A stretch of DNA of 64,000 nt, taken from the NCBI GenBank assembly GCA_037576195.1, contig CM075101.1:31744001-31808000 (forward strand). Direction: 5' to 3'. The notes under the pieces are model-generated. The model did no database searches, had not been told where the DNA came from, and worked only from the letters and a program-made list of their open reading frames with translations. The DNA comes from Phytoseiulus persimilis (lineage: Eukaryota; Arthropoda; Arachnida; Mesostigmata; Phytoseiidae). Both the position numbers and the translations under genes were made by a program. Positions 45,101 through 57,545 of the stretch are shown here, in pieces. The stretch's first letter is position 1, and each line of letters opens with the position of its first letter.

Positions 45101-48100
45101 AATTTAGTCTTAGGCTAAGGCATGCTTCTGAAAATTAGCCTCAGCCTTGAGCTAAGGTTGGCTGTTTCCGAAATTTAGTCTTAGCCTTGAGCTAATGTAT
45201 GCTTCTGAAAATTCGCCTCAGGCTAATGTATGCTTGTGGAATTTAGTCTTAAGCTAAGGCATGCTTCTGAAACTTAGTCTCAGGCTAAGGCATGCTTCTG
45301 AAATTTAGTCTTACCGTTGAGCTAATGTATGCTTGTGGAATTCAGTCTTGGGCTAAGGCATGCTTCTGAAATTTAGTCTTAGCTTTGAGCTTATGTATGC
45401 TTCTGAAATTTAGTCTTAGCGTTGAGCTAATGTATGCTTGTGGAATTTAGTCTCAGGCTGAGGCATGCTTCTGAATATTCGCCTCAGGCTGAGGCTTGCT
45501 CCTGAAATTTAGTCTTAGCTCCGAGCTAATGTATGCTTGTGGAATTTAGTCTTAGGCAGAGGCATGCTTCTGAAATTTAGTCTTAGCTTTGAGCTAATGT
45601 ATGCTTGTGGAATTCAGTCTTGGGCTGAGGCATGCTTGTGGAATTCAGTCTTGGGCTGAGGCATGCTTCTGAAATTTAGTCTTAGCTTTGAGCTAATGTA
45701 TGCTTCTGAAATTTAGTCTTAGCGTTGAGCTAATGTATGCTTGTGGAATTTAGTCTTAGGCTAAGGCATGCTTCTGAAAATTAGCCTCAGCCTTGAGCTA
45801 AGGTTGGCTGTTTTCGAAATTTAGTCTTAGCCTTGAGCTGATGTATGCTTCTGAAAATTCGCCTCAGGCTAATGTATGCTTCTGAAATTTAGTCTTAGGC
45901 TAAGGCATGCTTCTGAAATTTAGTCTTAGGCTAAGGCATGCTTCTGAAATTTAGTCTTAGCGTTGAGCTAATGTATGCTTGTGGAATTTAGTCTTGGGCT
46001 AAGGCATGCTCCTGAAATTTAGTCTTAGCGTTGAGCTAATGTATGCTTGTGGAATTTAGTCTTGGGCTGAGGCATGCTTCCTAAATTTAGTCTTAGCGTT
46101 GAGCTAATGTACGCTTGTGGAATTTAGTCTTGGGCTAAGGCATGCTTCTGAAATTCAGTCTTAGCTTTGAGCTAATGTGTGCTTCTGAAATTTAGTCTTA
46201 GCCTTAAGCTAATGTATGCTTGTGGAATTTAGTTTTGGGCTAAGGCATGCTTCTGAAATTTAGTCTTAGCTTTGAGCTCATGTATGCTTCTGTAATTTAG
46301 TCTTAGCTTTGAGCTAATGTATGCTTGTGGAATTTAGTATTGGGCTAAGGCATGCTTCTGAAATTTAGTCTTAGCGTTGAGCTAATGTATGCTTGTGGAA
46401 TTTAGTCTTGGGCTAAGGCATGCTTCTGAAATTCAGTCTTAGCTTTGAGCTAATGTATGCTTCTGAAATTTCGCCTCAGGCTAATGTATGCTTGTGGAAT
46501 TTAGTCTTAAGCTAAGGCATGCTTCTGAAACTTAGTCTCAGGCTAAGGCATGCTTCTGAAATTTAGTCTTACCGTTGAGCTAATGTATGCTTGTGGAATT
46601 TAGTCTTGGGCTAAGGCATGCTTCTGAAATTTAGTCTTAGCTTTGAGCTTATGTATGCTTCTGAAGTTTAGTCTTAGCGTTGAGCTAATGTATGCTTGTG
46701 GAATTTAGTCTCAGGCTGAGGCATGCTTCTGAATATTCGCCTCAGGCTGAGGCTTGCTCCTGAAATTTAGTCTTAGCTTCGAGCTAATGTATGCTTGTGG
46801 AATTTAGTCTTAGGCAGAGGCATGCTTCTGAAATTTAGTCTTAGCTTTGAGGTAATGTATGCTTCTGAAATTTAGTCTTAGCGTTGAGCTAATGTATGCT
46901 TGTGGAATTTAGTCTTAGGCTAAGGCATGCTTCTGAAAATTAGCCTCAGCCTTGAGCTAAGGTTTTCTGTTTTCGAAATTTAGTCTTAGCCTTGAGCTGA
47001 TGTATGCTTCTGAAAATTCGCCTCAGGCTAATGTATGCTTCTGAAATTTAGTCTTAGGCTAAGGCATGCTTCTGAAATTTAGTCTTAGGCTAAGGCATGC
47101 TTCTGAAATTTAGTCTTAGCGTTGAGCTAATGTATGCTTGTGGAATTTAGTCTTGGGCTAAGGCATGCTCCTGAAATTTAGTCTTAGCGTTGAGCTAATG
47201 TATGCTTGTGGAATTTAGTCTTGGGCTGAGGCATGCTTCCTAAATTTAGTCTTAGCGTTGAGCTAATGTACGCTTGTGGAATTTAGTCTTGGGCTAAGGC
47301 ATGCTTCTGAAATTCAGTCTTAGCTTTGAGCTAATGTATGCTTCTGAAACTTAGTCTTAGCCTTAAGCTAATGTATGCTTGTGGAATTTAGTTTTCGGCT
47401 AGGGCATGCTTCTGAAATTTAGTCTTAGCTTTGAGCTCATGTATGCTTCTGTAATTTAGTCTTAGCTTTGAGCTAATGTATGCTTGTGGAATTTAGTCTT
47501 GGGCTAAGGCATGCTTCTGAAATTTAGTCTTAGCGTTGAGCTAATGTATGCTTGTGGAATTTAGTCTTGGGCTAAGGCATGCTTCTGAAATTCAGTCTTA
47601 GCTTTGAGCTAATGTATGCTTCTGAAATTTCGTCTTAGCCTTAAGCTAATGTATGCTTGTGGAATTTAGTCTTAGGCTGAGGCATGCTTCTGAAATTTAG
47701 TCTCAGCTTTGAGCTAATGTATGCTTCTGAAATTTGGTCTTAGCCTTAAGCTAATGTATGCTTGTGGAATTTAGTCTTGGGCTAAGGCATGCTTCTGAAA
47801 TTCAGTCTTAGCTTTGAGCTAATGTATGCTTCTGAAATTTAGTCTTAGCCTTAAGCTAATGTATGCTTGTGGAATTTAGCCTTGATCTAATGTATGCTTG
47901 TGGAATTTAGTCTTGGGCTAAGGCATGCTTCTGAAATTTAGTCTTAGCGTTGAGCTAATGTATGCTTGTGGAATTTAGTCTTGGGCTAAGGCATGCTTCT
48001 GAAATTTAGTTTTAGCTTTGAGCTAATGTATGCTTCTGAAATTCAGTCTTAGCCTGAAGCTAATGTATGCTTGTGGAGTTCAGCCTTGAGCTAATGCATG

Positions 48101-49079
48101 CTTGTGGAATTTAGTTTTGGGCTGAGGCAAGCTTCTGAAATTTAGTCTTAGCGTTGAGCTAATGTATGCTTCTGAAAATTTAGTTTTAGCGTTGAGCTAA
48201 TGTATGCTTGTGGAATTTAGTTTTGGGCTAAGGCATGCTTCTGAAATTTGGTCTCAGCGCTGAGCTAATGTATGCTTCTGAAAATTTAGTCTTAGCGTTG
48301 AGCTAATGTATGCTTGTGGAATTTAGTCTTAGGCTTAGGCATGCTTCTGAAAATCAGCCTCAGCCTTGAGCTAAGGTTGGCTGTTTTCGAAATTTAGTCT
48401 CAGCCTTGAGCTGATGTATGCTTCTGAAAATTCGTCTCAGGCTAATGTATGCTTGTGGAATTTAGTCTTAAGCTAAGGCATGCTTCTGAAACTTAGTCTT
48501 AGGCTAAGGCATGCTTCTGAAATTTAGTCTTAGCGTTGAGCTAATGTATGCTTGTGGAATTTAGTCTTGGGCTAAGGCATGCTTCTGAAATTTAGTCTTA
48601 GCTTTGAGCTTATGTATGCTTGTGGAATTCAGTCTTGGGCTAAGGCATGCTTCTGAAATTTAGTCTTAGCTTTGAGCTAATGTATGCTTCTGAAATTTAG
48701 TCTTAGCGTTGAGCTAACGTATGCTTCTGAAATTCAGTCTTAGCGTTGAGCTAATGTATGCTTGTGGAATTCAGTCTTAGGCTTAGGCATGCTTCTGAAA
48801 ATTAGCCTCAGTCTTGAGCTAAGGTTGGCTGTTTTCGAAATTTAGTCTTAGCCTTGAGCTGATGTATGCTTCTGAAAATTCGCCTTAGGCTAATGTATGC
48901 TTCTAAAATTTAGTCTCAGGCTGAGGCATGCTTCTGAAATTTAGTCTTAGCTTTGAGCTAATGTATGCTTCTGAAATTTAGTCTTAGCCTTAAGCTAATG
49001 TATGCTTGTGGAATTTAGCCTTGAGCTAATGTATGCTTGTGGAATTTAGTCTTGGGCTATGGCATGCTTCTGAAATTCA

Positions 49080-52000
49080 GTCTTAGCGTTGAGCTAATGT
49101 ATGCTTGTGGAATTTAGTCTTGGGCTAAGGCATGCTTCTGAAATTTAGTTTTAGCTTTGAGCTAATGTATGCTTCTGAAATTTAGTCTTAGCCTGAAGCT
49201 AATGTATGCTTGTGGAGTTCAGCCTTGAGCTAATGCATGCTTGTGGAATTTAGTTTTGGGCTAAGGCAAGCTTCTGAAATTTAGTCTTAGCGTTGAGCTA
49301 ATGTATGCTTCTGAAAATTTAGTCTTAGCGTTGAGCTAATGTATGCTTGTGGAATTTAGTTTTGGGCTAAGGCATGCTTCTGAAATTTGGTCTTAGCGTT
49401 GAGCTAATGTATGCTTCTGAAAATTTAGTCTTAGCGTTGAGCTAATGTATGCTTGTGGAATTTAGTCTTAGGCTAAGGCATGCTTCTGAAAATTAGCCTC
49501 AGCCTTGAGCTAAGGTTGGCTGTTTTCGAAATTTAGTCTCAGCCTTGAGCTGATGTATGCTTCTGAAAATTCGTCTCAGGCTAATGTATGCTTGTGGAAT
49601 TTAGTCTTAAGCTAAGGCATGCTTCTGAAACTTAGTCTTAGGCTAAGGCATGCTTCTGAAATTTAGTCTTAGCGTTGAGCTAATGAATGCTTGTGGAATT
49701 TAGTCTTGGGCTAAGGCATGCTTCTGGAATTTAGTCTTAGCTTTGAGCTCATGTATGCTTGTGGAATTCAGTCTTGGGCTAAGGCATGCTTCTGAAATTT
49801 AGTCTTAGCTTTGAGCTAATGTATGCTTCTGAAATTTAGTCTTAGCGTTGAGCTAACGTATGCTTCTGAAATTCAGTCTTAGCGTTGAGCTAATGTATGC
49901 TTGTGGAATTTAGTCTTAGGCTTAGGCATGCTTCTGAAAATTAGCCTCAGTCTTGAGCTAAGGTTGGCTGTTTTCGAAATTTAGTCTTAGCCTTGAGCTG
50001 ATGTATGCTTCTGAAAATTCGCCTTAGGCTAATGTATGCTTCTAAAATTTAGTCTTAGGCTGAGGCATGCTTCTGAAATTTAGTCTTAGCGTTGAGCTAA
50101 TGTATGCTTGTGGAATTTAGTCTTGGGCTAAGGCATGCTCCTGAAATTTGGTCTTAGCGTTGAGCTAATGTATGCTTGTGGAATTTAGTCTTGGGCTAAA
50201 GCATGCTCCTGAAATTCAGCCTTAGCGTTGAGCTAATGTATGCTTGTGGAATTTAGTCTTGGGCTAAGGCATGCTTCTGAAATTCAGTCTTAGCTTTGAG
50301 CTAATGTATGCTTCTGAAATTTAGTCTTAGCCTTAAGCTAATGTATGCTTGTGGAATTTAGTCTTGGGCTAAGGCATGCTTCTGAAATTTAGTCTTAGCT
50401 TTGAGCTCATGTATGCTTCTGAAATTTAGTCTTGGCTTTGAGCTAATGTATGCTTGTGGAATTTAGTCTTGGGCTGAGGCATGCTTCTGAAATTTAGTCT
50501 TAGCTTTGAGCTAATGTATGCTTCTGAAATTTAGTCTTAGCGTTGAGCTAATGTATGCTTGTGGAATTAAGTCTTAGGCTGAGGCATGCTTCTGAAATTT
50601 AGTCTTAGCTTTGAGCTAATGTATGCTTGTGGAATTCGGTCTTAAGCTAAGGCATGCTTCTGAAATTTAGTCTTAGTTTTGAGTTAATGTATGCTTCTGA
50701 AATTTAGTCTTAGCCCTAAGCTAATGTATGCTCGTGGAATTTAGTCTTGGGCTAAAGCATGCTTCTGAAATTTAGTCTTAGCTTTGAGCTAACGTATGCT
50801 TCTGAAATTTAGTCTTAGCGTTGAGCTAATGTATGCTTGTTGAATTTAGTTTTGGGCTAAGGCATGCTTCTGAAATTTAGTCTTAGCTTTGAGCTAATGT
50901 ATGCTTCTGAAATTTAGTCTTAGCGTTGAGCTAATGTATGCTTGTGGAATTTAGTCTTAGGCTAAGGCATGCTTCTGAAAATTAGCCTCAGCCTTGAGCT
51001 AAGGTTGGCTGTTTCCGAAATTTAGTCTTAGCCTTGAGCTAATGTATGCTTCTGAAAATTCGCCTCAGGCTAATGTATGCTTGTGGAATTTAGTCTTAAG
51101 CTAAGGCATGCTTCTGAAACTTAGTCTCAGGCTAAGGCATGCTTCTGGAATTTAGTCTTACCGTTGAGCTAATGTATGCTTGTGGAATTTAGTCTTGGGC
51201 TAAGGCATGCTTCTGAAATTTAGTCTTAGCTTTGAGCTTATGTATGCTTCTGAAATTTGGTCTTAGCGTTGAGCTAATGTATGCTTGTGGAATTTAGTCT
51301 CAGGCTGAGGCATGCTTCTGAATATTCGCCTCAGGCTGAGGCTTGCTCCTGAAATTTAGTCTTAGCTTCGAGCTAATGTATGCTTGTGGAATTTAGTCTT
51401 AGGCAGAGGCATGCTTCTGAAATTTAGTCTTAGCTTTGAGCTAATGTATGCTTGTGGAATTCAGTCTTGGGCTAAGGCATGCTTCTGAAATTTAGTCTTA
51501 GCTTTGAGCTAATGTATGCTTCTGAAATTTAGTCTTAGCGTTGAGCTAATGTATGCTTGTGGAATTTAGTCTTAGGCTTAGGCATGCTTCTGAAAATTAG
51601 CCTCAGCCTTGAGCTAAGGTTGGCTGTTTTCGAAATTTAGTCTTAGCCTTGAGCTGATGTATGCTTCTGAAAATTCGCCTCAGGCTAATGTATGCTTCTG
51701 AAATTTAGTCTTAGGCTAAGGCATGCTTCTGAAATTTAGTCTTAGGCTAAGGCATGCTTCTGAAATTTAGTCTTAGCGTTGAGCTAATGTATGCTTGTGG
51801 AATTTAGTCTTGGGCTAAGGCATGCTCCTGAAATTTAGTCTTAGCGTTGAGCTAATGTATGCTTGTGGAATTTAGTCTTGGGCTGAGGCATGCTTCCTAA
51901 ATTTAGTCTTGGCGTTGAGCTAATGTACGCTTGTGGAATTTAGTTTTGGGCTAAGGCATGCTTCTGAAATTCAGTCTAAGCTTTGAGCTAATGTGTGCTT

Positions 52001-55000
52001 CTGAAATTTAGTCTTAGCCTTAAGCTAATGTATGCTTGTGGAATTAAGTTTTGGGCTAAGGCATGCTTCTGAAATTTAGTCTTAGCTTTGAGCTCATGTA
52101 TGCTTCTGTAATTTAGTCTTAGCTTTGAGCTAATGTATGCTTGTGGAATTTAGTATTGGGCTAAGGCATGCTTCTGAAATTTAGTCTTAGCGTTGAGCTA
52201 ATGTATGCTTGTGGAATTTAGTCTTGGGCTAAGGCATGCTTCTGAAATTCAGTCTTAGCTTTGAGCTAATGTATGCTTCTGAAATTTCGCCTCAGGCTAA
52301 TGTATGCTTGTGGAATTTAGTCTTAAGCTAAGGCATGCTTCTGAAACTTAGTCTCAGGCTAAATCATGCTTCTGAAATTTAGTCTTACCGTTGAGCTAAT
52401 GTATGCTTGTGGAGTTTAGTCTTGGGCTAAGGCATGCTTCTGAAATTTAGTCTTAGCTTTGAGCTTATGTATGCTTCTGCAATTTAGTCTTAGCGTTGAG
52501 CTAATGTATGCTTGTGGAATTTAGTCTCAGGCTGAGGCATGCTTCTGAATATTCGCCTCAGGCTGAGGCTTGCTCCTGAAATTCAGTCTTAGCTTCGAGC
52601 TAATGTATGCTTGTGGAATTTAGTCTTAGGCAGAGGCATGCTTCTGAAATTTAGTCTTAGCTTTGAGCTAATGTATGCTTGTGGAATTCAGTCTTGGGCT
52701 AAGGCATGCTTCTGAAATTTAGTCTTAGCTTTGAGCTAATGTATGCTTCTGAAATTTAGTCTTAGCGTTGAGCTAATGTATGCTTGTGGAATTTAGTCTT
52801 AGGCTAAGGCATGCTTCTGAAAATTAGCCTCAGCCCTGAGCTAAGGTTGGCTGTTTTCGAAATTTAGTCTTAGCCTTGAGCTGATGTATGCTTCTGAAAA
52901 TTCGCCTCAGGCTAATGTATGCTTCTGAAATTTAGTCTTAGGCTAAGGCATGCTTCTGAAATTTAGTCTTAGGCTAAGGCATGCTTCTGAAATTTAGTCT
53001 TAGGCTAAGGCATGCTTCTGAAATTTAGTCTTAGGCTAAGGCATGCTTCTGAAATTTAGTCTTAGCGTTGAGCTAATGTATGCTTGTGGAATTTAGTCTT
53101 GGGCTAAGGCATGCTCCTGGAATTTAGTCTTAGCGTTGAGCTAATGTATGCTTGCGGAATTTAGTCTTGGGCTGAGGCATGCTTCCTAAATTTAGTCTTA
53201 GCGTTGAGCTAATGTACGCTCGTGGAATTTAGTCTTAGCCTTAAGCTAATGTATGCTTGTGGAATTTAGTTTTGGGCTAAGGCATGCTTCTGAAATTTAG
53301 TCTTAGCTTTGAGCTCATGTATGCTTCTGTAATTTAGTCTTAGCTTTGAGCTAATGTATGCTTGTGGAATTTAGTCTTGGGCTAAGGCATGCTTCTGAAA
53401 TTCAGTCTTAGCTTTGAGCTAATGTATGCTTCTGAAATTTAGTCTTAGCCTTAAGCTAATGTATGCTTGTGGAATTTAGTTTTGGGCTAAGGCATGCTTC
53501 TGAAATTTAGTCTTAGCTTTGAGCTCATGTATGCTTCTGTAATTTAGTCTTAGCTTTGAGCTAATGTATGCTTGTGGAATTTAGTCTTGGGCCAAGGCAT
53601 GCTTCTGAAATTTAGTCTTAGCGTTGAGCTAATGTATGCTTGTGGAATTTAGTCTTGGGCTAAGGCATGCTTCTGAAATTCAGTCTTAGCTTTGAGCTAA
53701 TGTATGCTTCTGAAATTTCGTCTTAGCCTTAAGCTAATGTATGCTTGTGGAATTTAGTCTTAGGCTGAGGCATGCTTCTGAAATTTAGTCTCAGCTTTGA
53801 GCTAATGTATGCTTCTGAAATTTGGTCTTAGCCTTAAGCTAATGTATGCTTGTGGAATTTAGTCTTGGGCTAAGGCATGCTTCTGAAATTCAGTCTTAGC
53901 TTTGAGCTAATGTATGCTTCTGAAATTTAGTCTTAGCCTTAAGCTAATGTATGCTTGTGGAATTTAGCCTTGAGCTAATGTATGCTTGTGGAATTTAGTC
54001 TTGGGCTAAGGCATGCTTCTGAAATTTAGTTTTAGCTTTGAGCTAATGTATGCTTCTGAAATTTAGTCTTAGCCTGAAGCTAATGTATGCTTGTGGAGTT
54101 CAGCCTTGAGCTAATGCATGCTTGTGGAATTTAGTTTTGGGCTAAGGCAAGCTTCTGAAATTTAGTCTTAGCGTTGAGCTAATGTATGCTTCTGAAAATT
54201 CAGTCTTAGCGTTGAGCTAATGTATGCTTGTGGAATTTAGTTTTGGGCTAAGGCATGCTTCTGAAATTTGGTCTTAGCGTTGAGCTAATGTATGCTTCTG
54301 AAAATTTAGTCTTAGCGTTGAGCTAATGTATGCTTGTGGAATTCAGTCTTAGGCTAAGGCATGCTTCTGAAAATTAGCCTCAGCCTTGAGCTAAGGTTAC
54401 CTGTTTTCGAAATTTAGTCTCAGCCTTGAGCTGATGTATGCTTCTGAAAATTCGTCTCAGGCTAATGTATGCTTGTGGAATTTAGTCTTAAGCTAAGGCA
54501 TGCTTCTGAAACTTAGTCTTAGGCTAAGGCATGCTTCTGAAATTTAGTCTTAGCGTTGAGCTAATGTATGCTTCAGGAATTTAGTCTTGGGCTAAGGCAT
54601 GCTTCTGAAATTTAGTCTTAGCTTTGAGCTTATGTATGCTTCTGAAATTTAGTCTTAGCGTCGAGCTAATGTATGCTTGTGGAATTTAGTCTCAGGCTGA
54701 GGCATGCTTCTGAAAATTCGCCTCAGGCTGAGGCTTGCTCCTGAAATTTAGTCTTAGCTTTGAGCTAATGTATGCTTATGGAATTTAGTCTTAGGCTGAG
54801 GCATGCTTCTGAAATTTAGTCTCAGCTTTGAGCTAATGTATGCTTCTGAAATTTAGTCTCAGCCTCAAGCTAATGTATGCTTGTGGAATTTAGTCTTGGG
54901 CTAAGGCATGCTTCTGAAATTCAGTCTTAGCTTTGAGCTAATGTATGCTTCTGAAATTTAGTCTTAGCCCTAAGCCAATGTATGCTTGTGGAATTTAGCC

Positions 55001-57545
55001 TTGAGCTAATGTATGCTTGTGGAATTTAGTGTTGGGCTAAGGCATGCTCCTGAAATTTAGTCTTAGCGTTGAGCTAATGTATGCTTGTGGGATTTAGTCT
55101 TGGGCTGAGGCATGCTTCTGAAATTTAGTCTTAGCTTTGAGCTAATGTATGCTTCTGAAATTCAGTCTTAGCCTGAAGCTAATGTATGCTTGTGGAGTTC
55201 AGCCTTGAGCTAGTGTATGCTTGTGGAATTTAGTTTTGGGCTAAGGCATGCTCCTGAAATTTAGTCTTAGCGTTGAGCTAATGTATGCTTCTGAAAATTT
55301 AGTCTTAGCGTTGAGCTAATGTATGCTTGTGGAATTTAGTTTTGGGCTAAGGCATGCTTCTGAAAATTCGCCTCATTCTAGGGCATGCTTCTGAAATTTA
55401 GTCTTAGCGTTGAGCTAATGTATGCTTGTGGAATTTAGTCTTAGCGTTGAGCTGATGTATGTTTGTGGAATTGAGTCTTAGGCTAAGGCATGCTTGTGGA
55501 ATTTAGTCTCAGACTAAGGCATGCTTCTGAAAATTAGCCTCAGCCTTGAGCTAAGGTTGGCTGTTTTCGAAATTTAGTCTTAGCCTTGAGCTAATGTATG
55601 CTTCTGAAAATTCGTCTCAGGCTAATGTATGCTTGTGGAATTTAGTCTTAAGCCAAGGCATGCTTCTGAGACTTAGTCTTAAGCCAAGGCATGCTTCTGA
55701 GACTTAGTCTTAGGCTAAGTCATGCTTCTGAAATTTAGTCTTAGCGTTGAGCTAATGTATGCTTGTGGAATTCAGTCTTGGGCTAAGGCATGCTTCTGAA
55801 ATTTAGTCTTAGCTTTGAGCTAATGTATGCTCCTGAAATTTAGTCTTAGCGTTGAGCTAATGTATGCTTGTGGAATTTAGTCTTAGGCTAAGGCATGCTT
55901 CTGAAAATCAGCCTCAGGCTGAGGCTTGCTCCTGAAATTTAGTCTTAGCTTTGAGCTAATGTATGCTTGTGGAATTTAGTCTTAGGCTGAGGCATGCTTC
56001 TGAAATTTAGTCTTAGCTTCGAGCTAATGTATGCTTGTGGAATTCAGTCTTGGGCTAAGGCATGCTTCTGAAATTTAGTCTTAGCTTCGAGCTAATGTAT
56101 GCTTGTGGAATTCAGTCTTGGGCTAAGGCATGCTTCTGAAATTTAGTCTTAGCTTCGAGCTAATGTATGCTTGTGGAGTTCAGTCTTGGGCTAAGGCATG
56201 CTTCTGAAATTTAGTCTTAGCTTTGAGCTAATGTATGCTTGTGGAATTTAGTCTTAGGCTGAGGCATGCTTCTGAAATTTAGTCTTAGCTTCGAGCTAAT
56301 GTATGCTTGTGGAATTCAGTCTTGGGCTAAGGCTTGCTCCTGAAATTTAGTCTTAGCTTTGAGCTAATGTATGCTTGTGGAATTTAGTCTTAGGCTGAGG
56401 CATGCTTCTGAAATTTAGTCTTAGCTTCGAGCTAATGTATGCTTGTGGAATTCAGTCTTGGGCTAAGGCATGCTTCTGAAATTTAGTCTTAGCGTTGAGC
56501 TAATGTACGCTTGTGGAATTTAGTCTTGGGCTAAGGCATGCTTCTGAAATTCAGTCTTAGCTTTGAGCTAATGTATGCTTCTGAAATTTAGTCTTAGCGT
56601 TGAGCTAATGTATGCTTGTGGAGTTTAGTCTTAAGCTAAGGCATGCTTCTGAAAATTAGCCTCAGGCTAAGGCTTGCTCCTGAAATTAAGTCTTAGCTTT
56701 GAGCTAATGTATGCTTGTGGAATTTAGTCTTAGGCTGAGGCATGCTTCTGAAATTTAGTCTTAGCTTCGAGCTAATGTATGCTTGTGGAATTCAGTCTTG
56801 GGCTAAGGCATGCTTCTGAAATTTAGTCTTAGCTTTGAGCTAATGTATGCTTCTGAAATTTAGTCTTAGCGTTGAGCTAATGTATGCTTGTGGAATTTAG
56901 TCTTAGGCTAAGGCATGCTTCTGAAAATTAGCCTCAGCCCTGAGCTAAGGTTGGCTGTTTTCGAAATTTAGTCTTAGCCTTGAGCTGATGTATGCTTCTG
57001 AAAATTCGCCTCAGGCTAATGTATGCTTCTGAAATTTAGTCTTAGGCTAAGGCATGCTTCTGAAATTTAGTCTTAGGCTAAGGCATGCTTCTGAAATTTA
57101 GTCTTAGGCTAAGGCATGCTTCTGAAATTTAGTCTTAGGCTAAGGCATGCTTCTGAAATTTAGTCTTAGCGTTGAGCTAATGTATGCTTGTGGAATTTAG
57201 TCTTGGGCTAAGGCATGCTCCTGGAATTTAGTCTTAGCGTTGAGCTAATGTATGCTTGCGGAATTTAGTCTTGGGCTGAGGCATGCTTCCTAAATTTAGT
57301 CTTAGCGTTGAGCTAATGTACGCTTGTGGAATTTAGTCTTAGCCTTAAGCTAATGTATGCTTGTGGAATTTAGTTTTGGGCTAAGGCATGCTTCTGAAAT
57401 TTAGTCTTAGCTTTGAGCTCATGTATGCTTCTGTAATTTAGTCTTAGCTTTGAGCTAATGTATGCTTGTGGAATTTAGTCTTGGGCTAAGGCATGCTTCT
57501 GAAATTCAGTCTTAGCTTTGAGCTAATGTATGCTTCTGAAATTTA
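49080..57545. repeat. 8,466-bp higher-order repeat, copy A
   Basis: Markers such as TAATGAATGC (49682) and CCTGAAGCTAATG (49192) recur 8,466 bp later. Markers after about 53,000, such as AAGGTTACCTG and CTTCAGGAATT, recur 8,497 bp later. Confidence 0.8.
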
